A stretch of DNA of 64,000 nucleotides. Source: Streptomyces sp. NRRL F-2580. Lineage in GTDB: Bacteria > Actinomycetota > Actinomycetes > Streptomycetales > Streptomycetaceae. Location: positions 43,338 to 107,337 of the forward strand of contig NZ_JOIR01000023.1 of assembly GCF_000720115.1 (NCBI RefSeq), read 5' to 3'. How positions within the stretch are numbered: the first letter of the stretch is position 1; every line of letters starts with the position of its first letter. Of this stretch, positions 27,461-36,256 are shown in pieces. A program made the translations under genes and the position numbers. Below the pieces are notes generated by a model. That model did no database searches. It was not told where the DNA came from and saw only the letters and a list, made by a program, of their open reading frames with translations.

Positions 27461-28516
27461 ATGGCCGACCTGCAGGACGAACCCCACTCCGTGGGCATCG
27501 GAGCCGAAGACCTCCCCGCATCCGAAGTGCCGGCGGGCGCCCTCGACCGGGCCGTCGCGCTGCTGTCCGTGCATCCCGTGGCAGACGGGTGCAACACCCT
27601 CGTCTGGACCTTGCGCCAGAGCCCGTACCACGACATCGACACCCCCGACGTCAATGTCGACACCGACATCCCGCGGCTGCGCGCCGGGGGAGTGGGGGCC
27701 CAGTTCTGGTCCCTACTCGTACCGCAGGGCCGCCCCCGCGGGGACATCACCGGTGACCAGGCGGTCTCCGACACCCTGGAACAGATCGACGTGGCGCTGG
27801 CCCTGATGCGCCGTTACCCCGACAGCCTGCGCCTGGCGCTCAGCGCCGACGACATGGTGGACGCCCGCAACCGGGGCCGCATCGCCTCGTTCCTGGGCCC
27901 GGTGCCCGGCCGCACGCTGACCGACTCGCTGGGCGCGCTGCGCGCCTTCCACGCGCTGGGCGTACGCATCCTCGCGCCCGCGGGAGCGCCCTGGGCGCAG
28001 GACGACCTGACGGCCTTCGGCCACGAGGTGGTCCGGGAGGCGAACCGGCTGGCGATGATCCTGGACGTCAACGGCTGCCCGCCGGTGGTCGCCTGCCAGG
28101 TCGCGGGCGCGTCCAAGTCCCCGACGATCATCTCGAACACGGCGGCGGCCGCGCTGAACCCGCATCCGGCGAACGTGCCCGACGAGGTGCTGCTCGCGCT
28201 GGGCGAGGCGAAGGGCCTGGCGATGGTCACCTTCGACGCCGCCCGCACCGGGGACTCCCTGCACGCGGTGGCGGACCACCTCGACCACGTACGGGCGGTC
28301 GCGGGCCCGGAGAGCGTCGGCCTCGGCGCCGCCTTCGGCACCGAAGCCCCGGGCTCCCGCCCGGCCGGTCTGACCGACCCCTCGGGCTACCCGCGACTGA
28401 TCGCGGAACTCCTGGAACGGGGCTGGCCGGAATCCGACCTGGCCCTCCTGACCTGGGGCAACGCCCTCCGCGTGGTCCGCGACGCGGAGTTCACCTCCCG
28501 CCGCTCGACCCGCTGA
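27461..28516 (+). CDS. catalytically dead M19 dipeptidase paralogue
   Basis: A 351-aa protein aligned end to end with the preceding dipeptidase: [23 protein letters not shown] matches [21 protein letters not shown], and LLTWGNALRVVRDAE matches [14 protein letters not shown]. Every catalytic element is changed: GHND is GCNT, GAEGGHS is [16 protein letters not shown] is [17 protein letters not shown] is ISNTAAAAL and GGDYDG is GAAFGT. The reading frame and codon use are intact, so it is maintained as a protein, not decaying. It could be a regulatory or scaffold partner of the active enzyme, or a binding protein. The start ATG 27461 has GGAG ten bases upstream; the 142-bp gap before it may hold its own promoter. 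Confidence 0.88.
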   Translation: MADLQDEPHSVGIGAEDLPASEVPAGALDRAVALLSVHPVADGCNTLVWTLRQSPYHDIDTPDVNVDTDIPRLRAGGVGAQFWSLLVPQGRPRGDITGDQAVSDTLEQIDVALALMRRYPDSLRLALSADDMVDARNRGRIASFLGPVPGRTLTDSLGALRAFHALGVRILAPAGAPWAQDDLTAFGHEVVREANRLAMILDVNGCPPVVACQVAGASKSPTIISNTAAAALNPHPANVPDEVLLALGEAKGLAMVTFDAARTGDSLHAVADHLDHVRAVAGPESVGLGAAFGTEAPGSRPAGLTDPSGYPRLIAELLERGWPESDLALLTWGNALRVVRDAEFTSRRSTR

Positions 28517-28550
28517 CAGCCCCGCCGCACCATCCAGCCCCGCTGGAGGC

Positions 28551-28635
28551 CCTCCCAGCGGTAGCTGGGGGAGTTCGAGGCGCAGGGAGGTCCCCCGGAC
28601 GGAGTCTGGGGGAGGGTCCGGGGCGGAGCCCCGAT
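28551..28635. repeat. composite intergenic repeat cluster
   Basis: A CCTCCCAGCGGTAGCTGGGG palindrome (28551-28570) is followed by GTTCGAGGCGC, GGTCCCCC and GGGGCGGAGCCCC. The first part recurs at 48844-48867; the last is shared with the other repeats. It lies between the convergent pseudo-dipeptidase and ugd genes and probably serves as a terminator. Confidence 0.8.
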
Positions 28636-28660
28636 CCTTCGGCCCCGCGCCCCGCAGGGG

Positions 28661-30004
28661 TCAGGCGCGGGGCCGACCCATCGCCCGGTACGTCCACCCG
28701 GCGGCGCGCCACCGCACAGGGTCCAGCGCGTTGCGGCCGTCCAGCACGAGCCGGTCCGTCACCACGCCCGCGAGCTGCGCGGGGTCGAGGTCCCGGAACT
28801 CGCGCCACTCGGTCAGGTGGAGGACGACCTCCGCCCCCCGGGCCGCCGCCAGCGCGGAGTCCGCGTACCCGAGGGTCGGGAAGACGCGCCGGGCGTTGTC
28901 CATGCCCTTGGGGTCGTAGACGGTGACCTGCCCGCCCTGAAGGTGGATCTGTCCGGCCACGTTCAGGGCGGGCGAGTCGCGTACGTCGTCCGAGTCGGGC
29001 TTGAAGGTGGCGCCGAGCACCGCGACCCGCTTGCCGAGGAACGACCCGCCCACGGCCTCCCGCGCCAGTTCGACCATGTGTCCGCGCCGCCGCATGTTGA
29101 TGGAGTCGACCTCGCGCAGGAAGGTCAGCGCCTGGTCGGCGCCCAGCTCGCCGGCGCGTGCCATGAAGGCCCGGATGTCCTTGGGCAGGCAGCCGCCGCC
29201 GAAGCCGATCCCGGCGCGCAGGAACTTCGCGCCGATCCGCTCGTCGTAGCCGATGGCCTCCGCCAGCCTCACCACGTCGCCGCCTGCGGCCTCGCAGACC
29301 TCCGCCATCGCGTTGATGAAGGAGATCTTCGTCGCGAGGAAGGAGTTGGCGGCGGTCTTGACCAGCTCGGCGGTCGGGAAGTCCGTGACGACCAGCGGGG
29401 TCCCCTCCGACATCGGCGTCTCGTACACCTCGCGCAGCAGCTTCTCGCCGCGCTCGCCCTGGACGCCGATCACGATCCGGTCGGGGTGCAGGGTGTCCTG
29501 CACCGCGAAGCCCTCGCGCAGGAACTCCGGGTTCCAGGCCAGCTCCACGTCCTCGCCCGCCGGGGACAGCTCGGTCAGCTTGGCCGCGAGCCGCTCCGCC
29601 GAGCCCACCGGCACGGTGGACTTGCCGACCACCAGGACCGGCCGGGTCAGGTGCGGGGCCAGCGAGGCCATCGCGGAGTCGACGTAGGACATGTCGCACG
29701 CGTACTCGCCGTGCTTCTGCGGAGTGTTCACGCAGACGAAGTGGACGTCGCCGAACTCCCCGACCTCCTCGAAGGAGGTGGTGAACCGCAGCCGGCCGGT
29801 CGAGCCCGGCAGCCCGGCCACGTGCTTGGCCAGCAGCTCCTCCAGCCCGGGCTCGTACATCGGCACCCGGCCCGACGCCAGCATCTCGATCTTCTCGGGC
29901 ACCACGTCCAGGCCCAGCACCTCGAACCCCAGCTCCGCCATCGCCGCGGCGTGGGTCGCGCCGAGGTATCCGGTGCCGATCACTGTGATCCTGAGGGGGG
30001 CCAT
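28661..30004 (-). CDS. ugd: UDP-glucose 6-dehydrogenase
   Basis: An NAD-dependent enzyme of 447 aa that oxidises UDP-glucose to UDP-glucuronate for surface polysaccharides. The start ATG 30004 (MAPLRITVIGTGYLGATHAAAMAELGFEV) has GGAG seven bases upstream. The Rossmann motif is GTGYLG (about 10-15). VPMYEPGLEELL, SFEEVGEFGDVHFVCVNTPQ and VVGKSTVPVGSAERLA are family blocks. NPEFLREGFAVQDTLHPDRIVIG and the active-site cysteine in GFGGGCLPKDIRAFMARA (about 270) are intact. The C-terminal domain shows VAVLGATFKPDSDDVRDSPALNVA. It diverges from the acyl-CoA dehydrogenase gene. Confidence 0.95.
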   Translation of the reverse strand: MAPLRITVIGTGYLGATHAAAMAELGFEVLGLDVVPEKIEMLASGRVPMYEPGLEELLAKHVAGLPGSTGRLRFTTSFEEVGEFGDVHFVCVNTPQKHGEYACDMSYVDSAMASLAPHLTRPVLVVGKSTVPVGSAERLAAKLTELSPAGEDVELAWNPEFLREGFAVQDTLHPDRIVIGVQGERGEKLLREVYETPMSEGTPLVVTDFPTAELVKTAANSFLATKISFINAMAEVCEAAGGDVVRLAEAIGYDERIGAKFLRAGIGFGGGCLPKDIRAFMARAGELGADQALTFLREVDSINMRRRGHMVELAREAVGGSFLGKRVAVLGATFKPDSDDVRDSPALNVAGQIHLQGGQVTVYDPKGMDNARRVFPTLGYADSALAAARGAEVVLHLTEWREFRDLDPAQLAGVVTDRLVLDGRNALDPVRWRAAGWTYRAMGRPRA

Positions 30005-30165
30005 GGGTGCTCCAGAGGTGCGGGGCCGTTTGCGGCCACTGAGCATAGTCGGGCCCACCGGCGGGGACGTTCCCCAGGAGGCGGCAGCTGTCGACACCGC
30101 TGTCACGCAACTCACGTAGGCCGTCCATATCGCCATCCGTGACCGGGACACTAAGCTTGGGTTAC

Positions 30166-30179
30166 TTAACGGTAGTTAG
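30166..30179. promoter_or_regulatory. operator-like inverted repeat between ugd and the acyl-CoA dehydrogenase gene
   Basis: TTAAC-GGTA-GTTAG (30166-30179) is an inverted repeat with one mismatch, 31 bases before the acyl-CoA dehydrogenase start. It resembles the AACG-type palindromes bound by TetR-family regulators of fatty-acid degradation in actinobacteria (general knowledge; the exact regulator is not identified). Confidence 0.5.
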
Positions 30180-30210
30180 CATCACGCATCACCCTGGGGA
30201 GTGAGAGATC

Positions 30211-31368
30211 TTGGCGGGTTCTGCCGACTTCGACCTGTACCGCCCGGCCGAGGAGCACGACATGCTCCGCGAGTCGGTCCGCTCGCTCGCCGAGGCGAAG
30301 ATCCTGCCGTTCGCAGCCGCGGTCGACGAGGAGTCCCGCTTCCCGCAGGAGGCCCTCGACGCCCTGGTCGCCAGCGACCTGCACGCCGTCCACGTGCCCG
30401 AGACCTACGGCGGCGCGGGCGCCGACGCCCTGGCCACCGTGATCGTGATCGAGGAGGTGGCCCGCGTCTGCGCGTCCTCCTCCCTCATCCCGGCCGTCAA
30501 CAAGCTCGGCTCGCTCCCGGTGATCCTCTCCGGTTCCGAGGAGCTCAAGGCCAAGTACCTGGGCCCGCTCGCCAAGGGCGACGCGATGTTCTCGTACGCG
30601 CTCTCGGAGCCCGACGCGGGCTCCGACGCGGCCGGCATGAAGACCCGCGCCGTGCGCGACGGGGACTTCTGGGTGCTCAACGGCGTCAAGCGCTGGATCA
30701 CCAACGCGGGCGTCTCCGAGTACTACACGGTCATGGCCGTCACCGACCCGGAGAAGCGCTCCAAGGGCATCAGCGCCTTCGTCGTCGAGAAGTCCGACGA
30801 GGGCGTCTCCTTCGGCGCCCCGGAGAAGAAGCTCGGCATCAAGGGCTCCCCGACGCGCGAGGTCTACCTCGACAACGTCCGGATCCCCGCCGACCGCATG
30901 ATCGGCGCCGAGGGCACCGGCTTCGCCACCGCGATGAAGACCCTGGACCACACCCGCATCACGATCGCGGCCCAGGCGCTCGGCATCGCCCAGGGCGCCC
31001 TGGACTACGCCAAGGGCTACGTCCAGGAGCGCAAGCAGTTCGGCAAGCCGATCGGCGACTTCCAGGGCGTGCAGTTCATGCTCGCGGACATGGCCATGAA
31101 GATCGAGGCCGCCCGTCAGCTCACGTACGCGGCCGCGGCCAAGTCGGAGCGTGTCGACGGCGACCTGACCTTCTTCGGCGCCGCGGCCAAGTGCTTCGCC
31201 TCCGACGTGGCCATGGAGGTCACCACGGACGCCGTCCAGCTCCTCGGCGGTTACGGCTACACCCGTGACTACCCGGTGGAGCGCATGATGCGCGACGCCA
31301 AGATCACGCAGATCTACGAGGGCACCAACCAGGTCCAGCGGATCGTCATGGCCCGCAACCTGCCGTAA
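30211..31368 (+). CDS. acyl-CoA dehydrogenase (FadE25-like)
   Basis: A 385-aa FAD-dependent dehydrogenase for the first step of beta-oxidation. TTG 30211 is the start, behind GGGGAG. Family blocks: MFSYALSEPDAGSDAAGMKTRAV, GVKRWITNAGVSEYYTVMA (FAD binding), VYLDNVRIPADRMIGAEGTGF, YVQERKQFGKPIGDFQGVQFMLADM (dimer/FAD) and the catalytic glutamate in ITQIYEGTNQVQRIVMARNLP. The length is standard. In M. tuberculosis the homologous gene fadE25 lies close to purE/purK, as here, so this is the conserved core copy. A terminator follows at 31378. Confidence 0.95.
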   Translation: MAGSADFDLYRPAEEHDMLRESVRSLAEAKILPFAAAVDEESRFPQEALDALVASDLHAVHVPETYGGAGADALATVIVIEEVARVCASSSLIPAVNKLGSLPVILSGSEELKAKYLGPLAKGDAMFSYALSEPDAGSDAAGMKTRAVRDGDFWVLNGVKRWITNAGVSEYYTVMAVTDPEKRSKGISAFVVEKSDEGVSFGAPEKKLGIKGSPTREVYLDNVRIPADRMIGAEGTGFATAMKTLDHTRITIAAQALGIAQGALDYAKGYVQERKQFGKPIGDFQGVQFMLADMAMKIEAARQLTYAAAAKSERVDGDLTFFGAAAKCFASDVAMEVTTDAVQLLGGYGYTRDYPVERMMRDAKITQIYEGTNQVQRIVMARNLP

Positions 31369-31377
31369 CGTCCTCCC

Positions 31378-31413
31378 AGGCCGGAGGCGGATGCGCACAT
31401 CCGTCTCCGGCCT
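31378..31413 (+). terminator. hairpin terminator after the acyl-CoA dehydrogenase gene
   Basis: AGGCCGGAGGCGGATG (31378-31393) pairs with 31398-31413 with one mismatch around a CGCA loop. Confidence 0.85.
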
Positions 31414-31476
31414 TCGCACGCCCAGGATGGGCTAAATTTGGACCTTCGTACGCCGGAATCGGTTGGGGAGAACGCA

Positions 31477-32559
31477 ATGACGGAAGCGATCCTGCTGGTC
31501 GGCGGACAAGGGACGCGCCTGCGTCCGGTGACGGTGAACACGCCGAAGCCGATGGTCCCGACGGCCGGGGTTCCCTTCCTCGCCCACCAGATAGCCAGGG
31601 CCGCCGCCGCCGGTGTCACGCACATCGTGATGGCCACCTGCTACCTCGCCGAGGTCTTCGAGCCCTACTTCGGCGACGGATCCGACTTCGGCCTCACCCT
31701 CGAGTACGTCGTCGAGGACGAGCCCCTCGGCACCGGCGGCGCCATCCGCAACGCCGGACGGCGCCTGACGGGCGGTCCGGACTCCTCCGTCCTCGTTTTC
31801 AACGGCGACATCCTCACGGGCCTGGACATCGCGGGTCTCGTCGAGGCGCACGAGGCGGCCGACGCCGACGTCTCCCTGCACCTGGTCCGCGTCGAGGACC
31901 CGCGCGCCTTCGGCCTGGTCCCCACCGACTCCGAGGGGCGGGTGCTGGCCTTCACCGAGAAGCCGCAGATCCCCGAGGAGATCATCACCGACCAGATCAA
32001 CGCCGGCTGCTACGTCTTCCGCCGCAGCGTGATCGACGCCATCCCGGCCGGCCGCCCGGTCTCCGTCGAGCGCGAGACCTTCCCCGGCCTGCTGGCCTCC
32101 GGGGCCAAGCTGCACGGCGTCACCGAGAACACCTACTGGATGGACCTCGGCAAGCCCGAGGCCATCATCCAGGCCTCCGCGGACCTGGTCCGCGGCGTGG
32201 TCCCCTCCCCGGCCGTCCCCGGACGCCGCGGCGAGTCCCTCGTGCTGCCCGGCGCCGAAGTGGCGGCCGGAGCCAAGCTGTCGGGGGGCACCGTCGTGGG
32301 AGCCGGCGCCCGCGTCGAGGCCGGCGCGGTCGTCCAGGGCAGCATCGTGCTCGACGGGGCGGTGATCGGCGCGGACGCCCAGGTGAGCGCCAGCCTGATC
32401 GGCGCCCGCTCCGCCGTGGGCGCGCGGACCGTGCTGGACGGCGCCGTCATCGGTGACGGGGCCGTCGTGGGGGCCGACAACGAGCTGCGCGCCGGGGCCC
32501 GGGTGTGGTGCGAGGCGCAGCTGCCCGCCGCCGCCATCCGCTTCTCCCCGGACGCCTGA
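31477..32559 (+). CDS. manC: mannose-1-phosphate guanylyltransferase / NDP-sugar pyrophosphorylase
   Basis: A 360-aa nucleotidyltransferase that makes GDP-mannose from mannose-1-phosphate and GTP. The start ATG 31477 follows GGGGAG. The N-terminal signature ILLVGGQGTRLRPVTVNTPKPMVPTAGVPF contains the GxGTRLRPxTxxxPKP loop; VVEDEPLGTGGAIRNA, FNGDILTG (metal Asp) and AFTEKPQIPEEI follow. Residues 240-360 are hexapeptide repeats (VVGAGARVEAGAVVQGSIVLDGAVIG), a left-handed beta helix. The sugar specificity is inferred from the mannose genes manB/manA in the same window and from synteny with mycobacterial manC (Rv3264c); a glucose-1-phosphate enzyme cannot be excluded from sequence alone. Confidence 0.88.
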   Translation: MTEAILLVGGQGTRLRPVTVNTPKPMVPTAGVPFLAHQIARAAAAGVTHIVMATCYLAEVFEPYFGDGSDFGLTLEYVVEDEPLGTGGAIRNAGRRLTGGPDSSVLVFNGDILTGLDIAGLVEAHEAADADVSLHLVRVEDPRAFGLVPTDSEGRVLAFTEKPQIPEEIITDQINAGCYVFRRSVIDAIPAGRPVSVERETFPGLLASGAKLHGVTENTYWMDLGKPEAIIQASADLVRGVVPSPAVPGRRGESLVLPGAEVAAGAKLSGGTVVGAGARVEAGAVVQGSIVLDGAVIGADAQVSASLIGARSAVGARTVLDGAVIGDGAVVGADNELRAGARVWCEAQLPAAAIRFSPDA

Positions 32560-32598
32560 CCGGAGTCCGGGGAGCGGGCGGGGGCGACACCGCCGCGG

Positions 32599-33906
32599 TC
32601 AGTTGCCGCGGACGGTGACCTTCTCGTCGTTCTGGATCTGCTTCACCAGCTGCTGCACCTTCGCCTTGTCCCAGACGAGGTTGCCGCCGCGCTGCCCGGA
32701 GATCGGCATGTTCATCGACACGCCGTCACCGCCGTTGACGCCCTTCATGGCGAAGAACATCTGGCCCATGTCGTACAGGCCCATGTCCTTGTCCACGATC
32801 AGGGTGTCCAGTCCGGCGCCCAGCAGCGGGTAGAGGTCGAACGGGTTGAGGACCGTGGACGGGGTCGCCGCCTGGCTCGCCAGCGCCGACAGGAACTTCT
32901 GCTGGTTCTTCGTGCGCTGGAGGTCCGACTCGGCGAAGGCGTAGCGGGTCCGTACGAAGGCCAGCGACTGCTCGCCGTTCAGGGTCTGCTTGCCCGCCTT
33001 GAAGTCGGCGCCGGACTTCTCGTCCTTGAAGCCCTCCTCGATGTCCAGCTCCACGCCGCCCAGCGCGTCCACGATGTTCGCGAAGCCGGCGAAGCCGATC
33101 TCCGCGTAGTGGTCGATGCGCAGACCGGTGTTGTGCTCCACCGTCCGCACGAGCAGCTCCGGGCCGTCCTCCGCGTACGCCGCGTTGAGCTTGACCCGGC
33201 GTCCCTGCGCGGGGAACTTCTTGCCGGACTGGGAGCCGACGAAGGACGGGATCTCCACGTCCGAGTCGCGCGGCAGCGAGATCATCGTGTTCCCGCTGGA
33301 GCATTTCGCCAGGATCATCATCGAGTCGGTCCGCTTGCCCTCGGCCGAGCCCGTGTGGAGCTTCTTCTTCTCCTCGTCGGACATGCCCTCGCGGCTGTCG
33401 GAGCCGACGATCAGGTACGTCGTGCAGTCGCCCTCCTTGGGGCGCTCGATGACCTTGGAGAGGTCGACCTCGCGGCGCACCTTGGAGTCGGCCCAGAAGT
33501 AGGTGGAGACCGTGGTCACCAGCAGGGCGGAGACCAGCACGATCGAGCCGATCTTGATCCGCTTGCGCCAGTCCGGGGCGGGGCCGGGCGCGCGGCCGGG
33601 ACGGCCGGGGCCCGACGGCCCACCGGGGCCCGCCGGACCGCCCGGGGTGCCGTCGGAGGGCGAACCGTAGACCTGGCCGGTGTTGTAACCGCTGTCGTAA
33701 CCGCCGTACGTGTCGTGGCCGCCGGCCTGCTGCGGAGGCACGCCGTACGCGGGCGGCGGGCCCGCCGGGCGCGGGGGCTGCTGCGCGGGCCGCGGCGGCT
33801 GCTGCGGCTGTCGCCGGACGTGCCGCATCCGCTGTACGCCCTCGGGCTGCGGCTGGGCGCTGCCGCGCCCGTAGCCGTCGTCACGACCTTCTGGCCAGTC
33901 ATTCAT
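32599..33906 (-). CDS. LytR-CpsA-Psr (LCP) family wall-glycopolymer ligase 1
   Basis: A 435-aa membrane protein. The N-terminal 110 residues are Pro/Gln/Gly/Tyr-rich and cytoplasmic; one transmembrane helix (IKIGSIVLVSALLVTTVSTYF, about 117-137) follows; the LCP domain is outside. Motifs: TTYLIVGSDSREGM, KRTDSMMILA, MISLPRDSDVEIP, KLNAAYAEDGPELLVRTVEHNTGLRIDHYAEIGFAGFANIVDALGGVELDI and QSLAFVRTRYAFAESDLQRTKNQQKFL. LCP proteins move lipid-linked glycans onto peptidoglycan. Unlike the other four LCP proteins here it has no C-terminal LytR_C domain and no terminal cysteine. It converges on manC. Confidence 0.93.
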   Translation of the reverse strand: MNDWPEGRDDGYGRGSAQPQPEGVQRMRHVRRQPQQPPRPAQQPPRPAGPPPAYGVPPQQAGGHDTYGGYDSGYNTGQVYGSPSDGTPGGPAGPGGPSGPGRPGRAPGPAPDWRKRIKIGSIVLVSALLVTTVSTYFWADSKVRREVDLSKVIERPKEGDCTTYLIVGSDSREGMSDEEKKKLHTGSAEGKRTDSMMILAKCSSGNTMISLPRDSDVEIPSFVGSQSGKKFPAQGRRVKLNAAYAEDGPELLVRTVEHNTGLRIDHYAEIGFAGFANIVDALGGVELDIEEGFKDEKSGADFKAGKQTLNGEQSLAFVRTRYAFAESDLQRTKNQQKFLSALASQAATPSTVLNPFDLYPLLGAGLDTLIVDKDMGLYDMGQMFFAMKGVNGGDGVSMNMPISGQRGGNLVWDKAKVQQLVKQIQNDEKVTVRGN

Positions 33907-34012
33907 GCGCTCTAGGATGCCTGCCCGGGCGTCCCGTCCGACAGCCCGGGGCGGGATCCGTACCGGGGCTGTTGCAGAGCTGATGCCTCTGGTACGGCTC
34001 TAAGGTGTCCGT

Positions 34013-34549
34013 ATGACACAGATACCGGGCGAGCTGCCCGGGAAGCCGACCGCGGCCTCCCGTACGACCCTCAGCCACATCATGACCGCGAACGACACCA
34101 ACCTCCTCGGCACGGTGCACGGTGGCGTGATCATGAAGCTGGTGGACGACGCGGCGGGCGCCGTGGCCGGGCGCCACTCCGGCGGTCCGGCGGTCACCGC
34201 GTCCATGGACGAGATGGTCTTCCTCGCCCCCGTGCGCGTGGGCGACCTCGTCCACGTGAAGGCGCAGTGCAACTGGACGGGCCGCTCCTCCATGGAGATC
34301 GGCGTACGGGTCCTCGCGGAGCGGTGGAACGAGTCCACGCCCGCCACCCAGGTCGGCAGCGCCTACCTCGTCTTCGCGGCCGTGGACGCCGACGGCAAGC
34401 CCCGCCAGGTCCCGCCGGTGCTCCCGGAGACGGAACGGGACGAGCGGCGCTACCAGGAGGCCCAGATCCGCCGCACCCACCGGCTCGCCCGCCGCCAGGC
34501 GATCATGGCGCTGCGCGAGGAGCGGGCGGCCCAGGGCTTCGACGACTGA
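34013..34549 (+). CDS. acyl-CoA thioesterase (hotdog fold)
   Basis: A 178-aa hotdog-fold thioesterase of the YciA/BACH type, hydrolysing acyl-CoA to free acid and CoA. SRTTLSHIMTANDTNLLGTVHGGVIMKLVDDAAGAVAGRHSGG contains the catalytic/substrate helix (Asn, His and Asp); TASMDEMVFLAPVRVGDLVHVKAQCNWTGRSSMEIGVRVLAE is the second strand block. The C-terminal 50 residues are charged. The ATG at 34013 has TAAGGT six bases upstream and no ribosome site, so a leaderless transcript is likely. It sits between two LCP genes. Confidence 0.9.
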   Translation: MTQIPGELPGKPTAASRTTLSHIMTANDTNLLGTVHGGVIMKLVDDAAGAVAGRHSGGPAVTASMDEMVFLAPVRVGDLVHVKAQCNWTGRSSMEIGVRVLAERWNESTPATQVGSAYLVFAAVDADGKPRQVPPVLPETERDERRYQEAQIRRTHRLARRQAIMALREERAAQGFDD

Positions 34550-34580
34550 CGTCCCCACCGCCGGGCCGCCCGGACACCCC

Positions 34581-36080
34581 CTACGTCCCGCAGACCACCT
34601 GGTCGCCGGTGACCACCCCGAAGGCGCCCTGGTACGGGTCCTCCGCGCGGACCGGCACCACCTTGCTGTAGTCCGCGCCCGCGATCACCAGCACCGTCCG
34701 GCCCTGGCCCGCCACCGCCCGCAGCTCGCTGCCCGGCAGGGCGGTCGCCACCGAACGGGCGGAGCGGTCCCAGCGCGGGTCGTACGTGATCACCGTGCGC
34801 TTGACGTCGCGGCTGGCGCCGTTGCCGGGGGCCCGGGTGGTGTCGAAGCCGGTGGCGCGCAGCGCCGTGTCGACCCGCCCGCCGAGTCCGTCGATCCGCG
34901 TCCCGTTCTCCACCTGGACCCGGATCTGCTGCGGGGGCACGTCCACCGGCACCGCCGCGGGCCGGCTGCCGCCGGTCGTCCCGGGCCGGGCCGGAGCCAG
35001 CGGGCGGTCCTCCCGCAGGGCCTCGAACAGCTTGGCCGCCTTCGGCTCGTCCCATTTCACGGTGGAGCCGATGCCCTTGAGGCGGAACGAGGGGTCGCCG
35101 ATGGGCACCGAGGCGAACTCCGAGGAGGAGGGGGTGAAGTCCCGCATCGCCTGCCCGAGCGCCAGCATCTGCTCCGAGCCGAAGTCCTTGTCGGCCCGCA
35201 CCGAGCCGAGCAGGGTGGAGCTGACCTCCTTGAACTTGACCGGGTTCAGCAGCACCCCGCCGCCGGTCGCCTGCTTGATCAGGGCGGCGATGAACCGCTG
35301 CTGACGCTGCATCCGGCCCAGGTCGGAGGCCCCGTCCACATGGCGCGAGCGCACGTACTGCAGGGCTTGGCCGCCGCTGAGCCGGTGGGTGCCGGGCAGC
35401 AGGTCGAGGCCGGTGTTCGGGTCGCGCATGGTCTTGGCCGTGCAGATGTCCACGCCGCCCATCGCGTCGACCGTCTTCATGAAGCTGGTGAAGTCGACCT
35501 CCAGGTAGTGGTCGATCTTCACCCGGGTCATGCTCTCGACGGTCCGCACGGTCAGGTTGGGGCCGCCCTCCGCGTACGCCGCGTTCAGCTTCAGGGAGTG
35601 GGCCCGGTGCGCCTTGCCGGTGACCAGGTCCCGGTGGGCGGGCACCTCGGCGTAGCTGTCGCGGGGCAGGCTGATGACGCTGGCCCGCTCCTTGTCGGCC
35701 GACAGGTGCACCAGCATGATCGTGTCGGTGCAGCGGCAGGGCGCGCCGCCCAGGCGGTACTCGCGCTTCTCCTCCGGGGTGATCTTCTCCCGGCCGTCGG
35801 TGCCCACCAGCAGGAAGTTCAGGCCGTGCCCGGCCTGCGGGCGGTTCTTCATGTCCTTGAACGGGTCCACCCGCTCGATCCCGGTGTCCAGGCCGGTCAT
35901 CACGGCGTGCCCGACGGCCCCGGAGCCGAGCACCACCACCGCCAGCCCGGCCGCGAGCCGCACCCCCCACCGGGGGCGCTCGCCCCGACGCCGGGCCGGG
36001 CCGCCGACGCCGCCGCCGCGCCGTGCGCGCTGCGGCCGGGACGGCCCGGCGGGACGGGTGGGACGGTGCGGCTGGGGCAC
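34581..36080 (-). CDS. LCP family wall-glycopolymer ligase 2, with LytR_C domain
   Basis: A 499-aa protein. GGAGG lies eight bases before GTG 36080 but directly abuts the in-frame GTG at 36089, so 36080 is chosen. A basic N-terminus and one membrane helix (VRLAAGLAVVVLGSGAVGHAVM) precede the LCP domain: LNFLLVGTDGREK, TDTIMLVHLSADKERASVISLPRDSYAEVP, KLNAAYAEGGPNLTVRTVESMTRVKIDHYLEVDF and QALQYVRSRHVDGASDLGRMQRQQRF. A C-terminal LytR_C domain follows (IRVQVENGTRIDGLGGRVDTALRATGF). The protein ends QVVCGT, with a cysteine three residues from the end. It faces the thioesterase gene with a 31-bp gap. Confidence 0.93.
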   Translation of the reverse strand: MPQPHRPTRPAGPSRPQRARRGGGVGGPARRRGERPRWGVRLAAGLAVVVLGSGAVGHAVMTGLDTGIERVDPFKDMKNRPQAGHGLNFLLVGTDGREKITPEEKREYRLGGAPCRCTDTIMLVHLSADKERASVISLPRDSYAEVPAHRDLVTGKAHRAHSLKLNAAYAEGGPNLTVRTVESMTRVKIDHYLEVDFTSFMKTVDAMGGVDICTAKTMRDPNTGLDLLPGTHRLSGGQALQYVRSRHVDGASDLGRMQRQQRFIAALIKQATGGGVLLNPVKFKEVSSTLLGSVRADKDFGSEQMLALGQAMRDFTPSSSEFASVPIGDPSFRLKGIGSTVKWDEPKAAKLFEALREDRPLAPARPGTTGGSRPAAVPVDVPPQQIRVQVENGTRIDGLGGRVDTALRATGFDTTRAPGNGASRDVKRTVITYDPRWDRSARSVATALPGSELRAVAGQGRTVLVIAGADYSKVVPVRAEDPYQGAFGVVTGDQVVCGT

Positions 36081-36256
36081 GGTGGACACCTCCGCGGGAG
36101 CAGCAGGGAGACCGGTCGATGGACGAGTCGGATTCAGCTGATTCGACAGAACAGTAGGCCCATACGATCAGCGTTTGTCCTTACCGATCACTCGGCGCGC
36201 ACCCGGTTCCCCCGTACGCGGTAACGTGACACCGATACCCGACCTTGAAGGACCAC

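Noticed and set aside
27461..28516. Treating the second dipeptidase as a decayed pseudogene
   Set aside because: The frame is complete with normal codon bias and conserved flanks; only the catalytic residues have changed, which fits a pseudoenzyme.
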